From Luteibacter sp. UNCMF331Sha3.1 (GTDB lineage: Bacteria > Pseudomonadota > Gammaproteobacteria > Xanthomonadales > Rhodanobacteraceae): DNA of 47,354 nucleotides. Numbering within the stretch: position 1 is the stretch's first letter; every line of letters begins with the position of its first letter. The DNA lies in the NCBI RefSeq assembly GCF_900109915.1, contig NZ_FOBU01000002.1, forward strand, positions 403,601 to 450,954, read 5' to 3'. Positions 9,625 through 16,964 of the stretch are shown one piece after another. Both the position numbers and the translations under genes were made by a program. Below the pieces are notes generated by a model, which was not told the origin of the DNA, did no database searches, and worked only from the letters and a program-made list of their open reading frames with translations.

Positions 9625-12600
9625 GTGCCGTACGCCATCGAAGATCTGCTTCTTGCTTATCGCAAAGCCAAGGTCGACATATATTACTCATCTAATGCAC
9701 CGCTGTTGGACATCGCAGCTTACGAAGAAAGTCTAGAAAACCGGCTTGAGAATCTCGCAGCTAAGTTAGCTGACGCAGACGAGAGCTGGTGTGCAACATC
9801 CGAGTTCCTTGGCGACTGGACACTAGCGCCGAAGTCCCTTGACATGACAAGTACCGACGATCCGGCCACCACAGTATTTGCGGCACCTGCGGATCGCTGG
9901 AAGCAACTCACGAAACTGCGCGAATCGCACCAAGAAGCACACGCAATTCCGTATGCGTCGCGTCCGAAGGCTGAGTTGCGACTGATGGCGGACTGCTCGA
10001 TGGACTTCCATGTGGTGTCCACGCTTTGGATGATGAAGGTTGGAAGCAAGTATGACGAACGCTTATCTGACAGCTCGTACGGCAACAGGCTTCGACGCGA
10101 CAAAAATGGGGAAATCAATCCACTGTCTGTCGGTACGTTCAAACAGTACTTAAGGCCATTCAGAGCTTGGCGAGACGGGGGTATTCGCGCGATGCGCGGT
10201 GCCCTTTCGGAGGGGAAGAAGGTCGCGGCGCTCACTGCCGACGTGAGTAGCTTCTATCATGAACTCCAGCCAGACTTCTTGCTCGATAAGTCGTTCAATG
10301 AACTACTTGGTGTGTCGCTCGATGCCGCCGAGTCAAAACTGCATCGTATATTCGTAAGTGCGTTGCGGCAGTGGGGAGCCAAGACGCCGTTGAAGCGAGG
10401 ACTTCCAGTCGGTTTGCCCGCATCCGCCCTGGTAGCAAACACAGCGTTGATTGAATTCGATCGCATCATCGAGAAAGAGGTTGTGCCTCTATATTATGGC
10501 CGATACGTCGACGACATCATCTTGGTCTTGGAGAACGGCGGGAGTTTAACCAGCACGTCAAGTCTGTGGTCCTGGCTGTTCGAGCGATTCAATGGGCGAC
10601 TGGGGTGGGTGGGCGACGCAACCCGAGCGGTGCAATTTACGCCCGCCTACTTGCAAAGTAGTCGAATAGTCTTCGAGAGCAACAAGAATAAAGCATTCAT
10701 TCTCCAGGGTGCTACCGGGGAGACATTTCTCGATTCATTAGTGCATCACATCAACAAACGAGCAAGCGAGTGGCGGGCGCTGCCAAACCTTCCAACGTCG
10801 GCGAAGCATGTAGGAACCGATCTGATAGCTGCTACGCAGCGCGACGGGGAAGTTGCAGACAATCTTCGAAAGACAGATTCGGTTGCAATGAGGCGAGCCG
10901 GATTCGCAATAAAACTCCGTGACTTCGAGGCGTATGAGCGTGACCTCGAGCCGAGCGCTTGGGTGGCGCATCGCCACGCATTTTTTGATGCGTTCATCAG
11001 TCACGTCCTGGTGCTGCCAGAGTTCTTCGATTTGGCCATATACATGCCTCGCGTGGTTCGCCTTGCGACGGCGTGCGCCGACTTTTCTCATCTGAAGCGG
11101 ATAATCAATGGTGTTCTGAAGGTATGTAATGAGGTTGAAGTTCATTGTGAAACGGTGATCAAGTCGTGTTCTCCGGACTCGCATCCGCCGAAATACGAGA
11201 TGGACTTCTTTCTTAAACGGTATCTGCTGAGACAGGTATCTGACGCGGTCATCGCATCATTTCCGACAGTTACGAGCGAGCAAAGAGCCGCATGGGTCGC
11301 TGATGTTGACGCGCTTTGGCGCGAGCTGCGCGAACTCATAGGAGATGACGCCGGGAGCTACGACACCATAGCCTCTATACGAATGGGGCACCGAACGCTC
11401 TTTGTGCATGATCTAGCGCACATGCCATTTCGCTTTGTTGGCTTGTCTAAACAGCTTATTTCCCAGCGAGGCTTGCGTCGTGGAGCGCTCGAAGGGCTTG
11501 ACGAGGACCGGATCGCGTTGTCGCTGCCGGCACCTTTACTTGTGGGTGCCAAAACGCTCGCTAAGTGGATCGGTAAGGGCTCTAAGCTGCCATCTGCTTT
11601 CGTTTTTCCAACGCGTCCGTTTCAGATTCCTGAACTTTACCTCTTGGTATCGGACCCATTTGATCCAGCTAGGCAAGCGCAACTGCGGAACATCGTATTG
11701 GCAATCCGTGGCTTCTCGCTCGGGGATGATCTTCCTAGGTTCCAAGGTCGAGCCCTGCACGTCTCGGATGCTGGTGAGCGAAGTAAGCCTGTCGTATCCG
11801 TTTCGAGCTGGCGCACAGATATTGCGAGCTGGACCGCGTCAGTTATGCAGATGATGGATCCGGATATTGGTCGGTATGGACGTCTGACGCACCTAATAAA
11901 CAGTGTGATGTCGTCGTTCGCGGATACCAGATATTTAGTGCTTCCCGAACTTGCAATGCCTGCTCACTGGTTCTTGCGCTTCTCGCAGAAGTTGCAGGCT
12001 CGGGGGATTTCGCTGATCACGGGCATTCAGTACCTTCACACGGGGCACCGCGTTGTCCATAACCAAGTTTGGGCCGGGCTGACAAACAACTCGCTGGGAT
12101 TTCCCTCCCTTCTTGTTTACCGCCAAGACAAGCAGCGGCCAGCGCTCCGCGAAGAACAGGAGCTGTTTGCACATGCAGGCCTTCGCGTCGAGCCCAGTAG
12201 GCCTTGGAAGCTTCCCCCCATTATTGATCATGCCGGCTTCCGCTTTTCACTTCTTGTGTGTAGCGAGCTAACAAATATCAAGTACCGGGCGTCGCTCAGA
12301 GGAAGGGTCGACGCAGTATTCGTTCCGGAATGGAATCAGGACACGGAGACGTTCCATTCGCTCGTCGAGTCAGCAGCCCAAGATGTTCACGCATTTGTTG
12401 TCCAATGCAATGATCGCGAGTACGGAGATAGCCGAATCAGGTCGCCGTACAAAGATTCATGGCGTAGAGACGTCCTAAGGGTGAAAGGGGGGCTTGATGA
12501 CTACTTTGTATCAGGTGTAATTGATGTGGCCGGCCTTCGTGCGTTTCAGTCAACTCATCGCTCCGGCAGTAAACCGTTCAAGCCAGTTCCCGATGGATTT

Positions 12601-12642
12601 GTATTAGACCCTGCACGGCGAGTTCTGCCAGGGTCGAGCTAA
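9625..12642 (+). CDS. Reverse transcriptase-nitrilase fusion, DRT type 1-like antiphage protein
   Basis: The 1005-residue product (numbered from the GTG) joins two enzymes. The N-terminal part is a reverse transcriptase of the Unknown Group/Abi class. It opens with YAIEDLLLAYRKAKVDIYY, has motif A TADVSSFYHEL (Asp206), motif B GLPVGLPASALVAN (259-272) and the catalytic YVDD at 294-297. A region of about 350 residues without recognisable signature follows (about 370-725). The C-terminal part resembles carbon-nitrogen hydrolases, with a plausible Glu775 (LVLPELAMP), Lys836 (YRQDKQRP), Cys879 (LLVCSELTN) triad. RT plus nitrilase is the layout of DRT type 1 (UG1 and relatives), single-gene antiphage systems. 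No maturase domain, retron RNA or partner gene is evident. GTG at 9625 is chosen for AGGAGAGG five bases upstream; an in-frame TTG at 9607 is weaker. GC content is clearly below the flanks and codons such as ATA and TTA are frequent, suggesting transfer. Confidence 0.9.
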   Translation: MPYAIEDLLLAYRKAKVDIYYSSNAPLLDIAAYEESLENRLENLAAKLADADESWCATSEFLGDWTLAPKSLDMTSTDDPATTVFAAPADRWKQLTKLRESHQEAHAIPYASRPKAELRLMADCSMDFHVVSTLWMMKVGSKYDERLSDSSYGNRLRRDKNGEINPLSVGTFKQYLRPFRAWRDGGIRAMRGALSEGKKVAALTADVSSFYHELQPDFLLDKSFNELLGVSLDAAESKLHRIFVSALRQWGAKTPLKRGLPVGLPASALVANTALIEFDRIIEKEVVPLYYGRYVDDIILVLENGGSLTSTSSLWSWLFERFNGRLGWVGDATRAVQFTPAYLQSSRIVFESNKNKAFILQGATGETFLDSLVHHINKRASEWRALPNLPTSAKHVGTDLIAATQRDGEVADNLRKTDSVAMRRAGFAIKLRDFEAYERDLEPSAWVAHRHAFFDAFISHVLVLPEFFDLAIYMPRVVRLATACADFSHLKRIINGVLKVCNEVEVHCETVIKSCSPDSHPPKYEMDFFLKRYLLRQVSDAVIASFPTVTSEQRAAWVADVDALWRELRELIGDDAGSYDTIASIRMGHRTLFVHDLAHMPFRFVGLSKQLISQRGLRRGALEGLDEDRIALSLPAPLLVGAKTLAKWIGKGSKLPSAFVFPTRPFQIPELYLLVSDPFDPARQAQLRNIVLAIRGFSLGDDLPRFQGRALHVSDAGERSKPVVSVSSWRTDIASWTASVMQMMDPDIGRYGRLTHLINSVMSSFADTRYLVLPELAMPAHWFLRFSQKLQARGISLITGIQYLHTGHRVVHNQVWAGLTNNSLGFPSLLVYRQDKQRPALREEQELFAHAGLRVEPSRPWKLPPIIDHAGFRFSLLVCSELTNIKYRASLRGRVDAVFVPEWNQDTETFHSLVESAAQDVHAFVVQCNDREYGDSRIRSPYKDSWRRDVLRVKGGLDDYFVSGVIDVAGLRAFQSTHRSGSKPFKPVPDGFVLDPARRVLPGSS

Positions 12643-12832
12643 TTTCACGCTCTCAGCCCCCGCGAGGAGCGGAGCGGCATCGGCTGAGCAAGCCGACAGG
12701 ATAGGCGTCGGATACGTTGCGAGCTACTTGGAGATGGGCGTGTACTAGCATTCGGAAGCGTGGCCAAGTCGCGGTACCGGCTACGTTTTTCCTGCGCGCG
12801 GTGACGTCATGCTTGGGCGACGAGGACGACAG
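12643..12832. other. Downstream flank of the RT-nitrilase gene
   Basis: No gene is seen. An inverted repeat CTCAGCC (12652-12658) / GGCTGAG (12682-12688) begins ten bases after the stop, with a 23-base loop. A second small stem, CGGCT/AGCCG, at 12681-12695 overlaps its right arm. There is no T-run, so neither is a typical intrinsic terminator. They might be a 3' structure of the RT transcript or a relic of insertion. Confidence 0.3.
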
Positions 12833-12862
12833 AAAAAAGGCGCCGCACTCGCGTGCGGCGCC
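12833..12862 (-). terminator. Rho-independent terminator of the M13 peptidase gene
   Basis: A perfect 10-bp stem (GGCGCCGCAC / GTGCGGCGCC) with a 4-base loop is followed, on the minus strand, by six T residues. It lies 29 bases beyond the peptidase stop codon and is the clearest intrinsic terminator in the window. Confidence 0.93.
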
Positions 12863-12891
12863 TCGTCGTCATCGACGATGACGTACAGCGA

Positions 12892-15024
12892 TTACCAGAT
12901 CTTCACCTGCTTGTCGCCGGCGCGGACCATCTTCGCGTCGGGCTTGCACTGGAACGCCGTGGCGAACGATTCCATGTTCGACGGGGCGCCGATCGCGCGG
13001 AGCGAGGCCGGTGCGTGCGGGTCGGTGTTGAGGTACAGCATCGCCTGCTTCTCGCGCACGCTGCCACGCCACACGCGGGCCCAGTTGAGGAAGAAGCGCT
13101 GGTCCTGGGTGTAGCCGTCGATCTTCTCGGCGGCTTCTTTCGGGTTCTTCTTCAGGGCTTCCTGCAGGGCGTCGTAGGCGACGTTCAGGCCGCCGAGATC
13201 GGCGATGTTCTCGCCGAGGGTCAGCTTGCCGTTGACGTGCAGGTCCGGCTTGTCCTTGATCGGCGTGTAGTCGTTGAACTGCGAGACCAGGCGGCCGGCG
13301 CGTTCGTCGAACTTGGCGCGGTCTTCCTTGGTCCACCAGTTCTTGTTGTTGCCGTCGCCGTCGAACTGGCTGCCTTCGTCGTCGAAGCCATGGCTGGCTT
13401 CGTGACCGATCACGGCACCGATGCCGCCGTAGTTGATCGCGTCGTCGCCGTTGGCGTCGAAGAACGGGGGCTGCAGGATCGCGGCCGGGAAGTTGATCGT
13501 GTTGTCGGTCGGGTTGTAGTAAGCGTTGACCGTCTGCGGCGTCATGCCCCACTCGAGGCGGTCGGTCGGCTTGCCGATCTTGGCGATGTCGTAGTGGTAG
13601 TTGAACTTGCTCGCGGCTTCCACGTTGCCGAAGTAGTTCTCACCGTTGACGTCGAGGCCCGACCAGTCGCGCCACTTGTCCGGATAGCCGATCTTCGGCA
13701 GGAAGGTGTTCCACTTCTGGATCGCCTTTTCCTTGGTCTCGGCGCTCATCCAGTCGAGGTTCTCGATGCGCGTCTTGAGCGCGTTGCGCACGTTGTCGAC
13801 GAGCTCGTTGGCGCGCTGCTTCGCTTCCGGCTTGAACACCTTCGCGACGTAGAGCTGGCCGAGGGCTTCGCCCATCGAGCTGTTGACCGTGGCAAGCACG
13901 CGCTTCCAGCGCGGCTTCTGCTGCGGCTGGCCGGCGAGGGTCTTGCCGTAGAAATCGAACTTGTTGTCCTGGAAGGTCTTCGACAGGTACGGCGACGCGC
14001 TGTCGATGGCGTGGAAGCGCAGGTAGGCCTGCCACGTCGACACCGGCGTGGACGCCAGCATCTTGTCGAACTCCTTGAAGAACTTCGGCTGCGACAGCGA
14101 GAAGCCCTTGTCGACCGTCACGCCCTGGGCGGCGAAGAACTTCTCCCAATTGAAGTGCGGCGTGATCTTGTCGGCTTCGGCGACCGACACGAAGTGGTAC
14201 TGGTTCTCCGGTGCGCGCAGCTCGACCGGAGCGAGCGACGCGGCGGCCAGCTGCGTCTCGAACTTCATGACGTCGTCGGCCTGCTTCTTCGCGTCGGCGT
14301 CGGACACGCCGGCGAGGGTCAGCGTCTTCACGATGTAGTCGACGTACGCTTTGCGGTTCTCGGCCTGCTTCGGATCGGTGTAGTAATCCTTGGTCGGCAG
14401 ACCGAGGCCATCCTGCTGGGCGTAGCCGATCTGCGTCTTCGCATTCTGGAAGTCGGCGCCCGCGCCGAAGCCGAACACGTAGCTGTTGCCGTCGTTGAAG
14501 CTGGCGTCGAGGAAGTCGACGATGTCCTGCGGGGTCTTCAGCGCGTCGATCTTCGCCAGTTCCGGCTTGAGCGGTTCGACGCCGGCCTTTTCGATGGCGG
14601 CTTCGTCCATGCCCGAGCGATAGAGCAGGCCGATCTTCTGTTCGATCGTGCCGGCCTTGGCGTTGGCGGCGCCCTTGTCCATCGCGTCGACGATGTCGTG
14701 CTGCGTGTTCAGGCTGTTTTCGGCGAGCTGGTCGAACGCGCCCCAGCGGGTGCGGTCTTCGGGAATCGGGTTGGCGGCCACCCACTTCGCATTGACGAAG
14801 CCGTTGAAGTCGCCGCACGCGTCGATGGTGCTGTCCAGCTCGGCGACGTTGAACGACGGGCCGGCCGGGGCCGCGGCGGTGGTGCCGGCGGCGGCGGGTG
14901 CCGTGGTCGACGGGGCCGGCGTGGCCGCGGGCGCGCTGTCGGCATCCTCGTGCTTGCTGCAGGCGGTGCCGGCGAGTGCGACGCCGAGCGCCAGCGCGAG
15001 CGGCTTCAGGTACTGCTTGGTCAT
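12892..15024 (-). CDS. M13-family zinc metallopeptidase lipoprotein (PepO/neprilysin-like)
   Basis: The 710-residue product begins with a lipoprotein signal (LALGVALAGTACSK, lipobox LAGTAC), then an alanine/proline/threonine-rich linker, then the M13 catalytic unit. The zinc site HEASH is at 541-545 in IGHEASHGFDDEGSQFD. The third ligand, Glu605, sits in GENIADLGG, matching the family's ExxxD motif. The C-terminal cysteine motif typical of M13 is represented by AFQCKPDAKMV. It should cut peptides in the periplasm while anchored to a membrane. The ATG at 15024 is supported by AGGGA upstream. The gene is monocistronic with its own terminator. Confidence 0.95.
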   Translation of the reverse strand: MTKQYLKPLALALGVALAGTACSKHEDADSAPAATPAPSTTAPAAAGTTAAAPAGPSFNVAELDSTIDACGDFNGFVNAKWVAANPIPEDRTRWGAFDQLAENSLNTQHDIVDAMDKGAANAKAGTIEQKIGLLYRSGMDEAAIEKAGVEPLKPELAKIDALKTPQDIVDFLDASFNDGNSYVFGFGAGADFQNAKTQIGYAQQDGLGLPTKDYYTDPKQAENRKAYVDYIVKTLTLAGVSDADAKKQADDVMKFETQLAAASLAPVELRAPENQYHFVSVAEADKITPHFNWEKFFAAQGVTVDKGFSLSQPKFFKEFDKMLASTPVSTWQAYLRFHAIDSASPYLSKTFQDNKFDFYGKTLAGQPQQKPRWKRVLATVNSSMGEALGQLYVAKVFKPEAKQRANELVDNVRNALKTRIENLDWMSAETKEKAIQKWNTFLPKIGYPDKWRDWSGLDVNGENYFGNVEAASKFNYHYDIAKIGKPTDRLEWGMTPQTVNAYYNPTDNTINFPAAILQPPFFDANGDDAINYGGIGAVIGHEASHGFDDEGSQFDGDGNNKNWWTKEDRAKFDERAGRLVSQFNDYTPIKDKPDLHVNGKLTLGENIADLGGLNVAYDALQEALKKNPKEAAEKIDGYTQDQRFFLNWARVWRGSVREKQAMLYLNTDPHAPASLRAIGAPSNMESFATAFQCKPDAKMVRAGDKQVKIW

Positions 15025-15108
15025 GGGTGTCCCTCGTGACTTGGTGGAAACGGTGCCCCCGGCACCGGTGGGGTCCGAGCATAGCCCCTGGGGCCACCGT
15101 CGCGGGCC

Positions 15109-15130
15109 AACTGTGACGAAAGTCATGGTT
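15109..15130. promoter_or_regulatory. Imperfect palindrome in the divergent M13 / phosphoesterase promoter region
   Basis: AAC-TG-TGAC-GAAA-GTCA-TG-GTT is a 22-base imperfect inverted repeat, with pairing arms AAC/GTT and TGAC/GTCA around GAAA. It lies between two divergently transcribed genes, where an operator would be expected. No regulator can be assigned. Confidence 0.25.
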
Positions 15131-15260
15131 GCCGCAACTCCGCAAGAACTCGCGACGAATGTCCCCGAAGCGTCATATGGGCTTCCTACGCTGACCCGAC
15201 CGCATGACAGGGGATGCGGGCTTCCCGACAGCCAGCCAGCCACTCCAAGGAGCTTTCGTC

Positions 15261-16964
15261 ATGCGCAAACTACTGGCCGCAGGCATCGCCTGCGTGCTCA
15301 CCCTTTCCGCCGTGTCCATCGCGGCACAGCAGGCGTCCGGCGACGCGCCGGCCGGCACGACTCGCCTGCTCGGGTTCGGTCACGGCGGCCACGGCGCGGG
15401 TCCGCGCACGGCGACGCCGATCCGCCACCTCGTGGTGATCTTCCAGGAAAACGTCTCCTTCGATCATTACTTCGGTACCTACCCGTACGCCGCCAATCCG
15501 CATGGCGAACCGGCCTTCTACGCACGTCCGTTCACGCCGCCGGTCAACGGTCTCGACCATCGCCTGCTGACGAAGAACCCCAACGCGAAGAACGCGGCCA
15601 ACGGCGACGGTGCGATCAATCCGTTCCGCCTCGCCCGTGCGCAGGCGGCCACGGCCGACCAGGACCACGGCTACACCTCGGAACAGCGCGCCTTCAACGG
15701 CGGCCGCATGGATCTCTTTCCGCTCTACACCGGTCGCGGCGAGACCTTGCCCGGCGGCGACGCGTCGGAAGAAGGCCAGGGGCAGGTGATGGGTTACTAC
15801 GACGGCAACACCGTCACGGCGCTGTGGAACTACGCGCAGCACTATGCGATGAGCGACGCGAGCTACGGCACCACGTTCGGCCCGTCGACGCCGGGTGCGG
15901 TCAACATGATCGCCGGACAGACCGCGGGCGTCATCGACACGCTCAACGGCACCGGCGGCACCACGGACGACGGCAACGGCGGCCTGACGATGATCGGCGA
16001 TCCCGATCCCATCGGTGACGTGTGCTCGTCGCCCACGGCCACGCAGGTGACGATGGGTGGGCGCAACATCGGCGACCTGCTCAACGATCGCGGCGTGACC
16101 TGGGGCTGGTTCCAGGGCGGTTTCGACCTCGGCCGCACCAACGCGGACGGTAGCAGCGGCTGCTCGCGCCGCACGCTGTCGAAGGTGACCAACGCCACGT
16201 CGAACGATTACAGCCCGCACCACCAGCCGTTCCAGTACTACCCGTCGACGGCCAATCCCACGCACGCGCGCCCGGCCTCGGTCGCGGCCATCGGGCACAG
16301 CGGCGACGCCGCGAACCACCAGTACGACATCGAGGACTTCTACGACGCGCTCGACGCGGGCAACCTGCCGGCGGTGAGCTTCGTGAAGGCGCCTTCGTAC
16401 CAGGACGGCCACGCGGGCTATTCCGATCCGCTCGACGAGCAGGCGTTCGTGGTGCACGTGATGAACGCGTTGCAGCAGAGCGACGAATGGCGCGACACGG
16501 CAGTGATCGTCGCCTACGACGATTCCGATGGCTGGTACGACCACCAGGAACCGCCGCGCATGAACGCGTCGGTGGGCAGCACGGATGCGCTCGACGGTCC
16601 GGGCAGCTGCAAGGGCCACGGCACGTTGCCGGGCCTCGACGGTCGCACACCGGCGCAGGGACGTTGCGGCTTCGGTCCGCGCCTGCCGTTGCTCGTCGTC
16701 TCACCGTGGGCCCGCGAGAACATGGTCGACCACGCCGTGACGGACCAGAGCTCGATCACGCGCTTCATCGAAGACAACTGGCTCGATGGCAAGCGCATCG
16801 GTGGCGGCTCCAGCGACGCGCATGCGGGCAGCATCGACAACATGTTCGACTTCTTCCTGCCGCGCCTCTTCGATCGCCGTCTGATCCTCGACGAATCGAC
16901 CGGGCAGCCGAAGCGCACGGGTGGCTGGCCGGGCTGGCCGCTCGGGAACGGTGGGCATGGTTGA
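15261..16964 (+). CDS. Secreted phosphoesterase (phospholipase C / acid phosphatase superfamily)
   Basis: The 567-residue product starts with a signal peptide (cleavage near residue 22). It then shows the hallmark of the phosphoesterase family, IRHLVVIFQENVSFDHYFG, with metal-binding Glu63-Asn64. Other family segments are SYGTTFGPSTPGAVNMIAGQ, VSFVKAPSYQDGHAGYSDP, VIVAYDDSDGWYDHQ and, near the end, DQSSITRFIEDNW. Members hydrolyse phosphodiesters or phosphomonoesters outside the cytoplasm, such as phospholipid headgroups; the substrate here is undetermined. AAGGAG lies well placed before the ATG at 15261. The last 8 bases overlap the start of the multicopper oxidase gene, which implies translational coupling. 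Confidence 0.88.
   Translation: MRKLLAAGIACVLTLSAVSIAAQQASGDAPAGTTRLLGFGHGGHGAGPRTATPIRHLVVIFQENVSFDHYFGTYPYAANPHGEPAFYARPFTPPVNGLDHRLLTKNPNAKNAANGDGAINPFRLARAQAATADQDHGYTSEQRAFNGGRMDLFPLYTGRGETLPGGDASEEGQGQVMGYYDGNTVTALWNYAQHYAMSDASYGTTFGPSTPGAVNMIAGQTAGVIDTLNGTGGTTDDGNGGLTMIGDPDPIGDVCSSPTATQVTMGGRNIGDLLNDRGVTWGWFQGGFDLGRTNADGSSGCSRRTLSKVTNATSNDYSPHHQPFQYYPSTANPTHARPASVAAIGHSGDAANHQYDIEDFYDALDAGNLPAVSFVKAPSYQDGHAGYSDPLDEQAFVVHVMNALQQSDEWRDTAVIVAYDDSDGWYDHQEPPRMNASVGSTDALDGPGSCKGHGTLPGLDGRTPAQGRCGFGPRLPLLVVSPWARENMVDHAVTDQSSITRFIEDNWLDGKRIGGGSSDAHAGSIDNMFDFFLPRLFDRRLILDESTGQPKRTGGWPGWPLGNGGHG

Noticed and set aside
9536..9736. Small plus-strand frame (66 residues) overlapping the RT start
   Set aside because: It lacks a ribosome-binding site, overlaps the well-supported GTG start in a different frame and resembles no known family.
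9625..12642. Retron or group II intron interpretation of the reverse transcriptase
   Set aside because: There is no maturase (X) or endonuclease domain, no domain V/VI-like intron RNA and no msr/msd-like inverted structure found by eye. The nitrilase fusion points to the UG/DRT group.
9577..12738. Possible direct repeats bounding the island (ACCTACTTAGG versus AGCTACTTGGAG)
   Set aside because: The match is short and imperfect and could be chance; no second support for an attachment site was found.
12853..15039. Plus-strand frame of 728 residues opposite the M13 peptidase
   Set aside because: The minus-strand M13 gene has a lipobox, HEASH zinc site and terminator. The plus-strand frame is a shadow.
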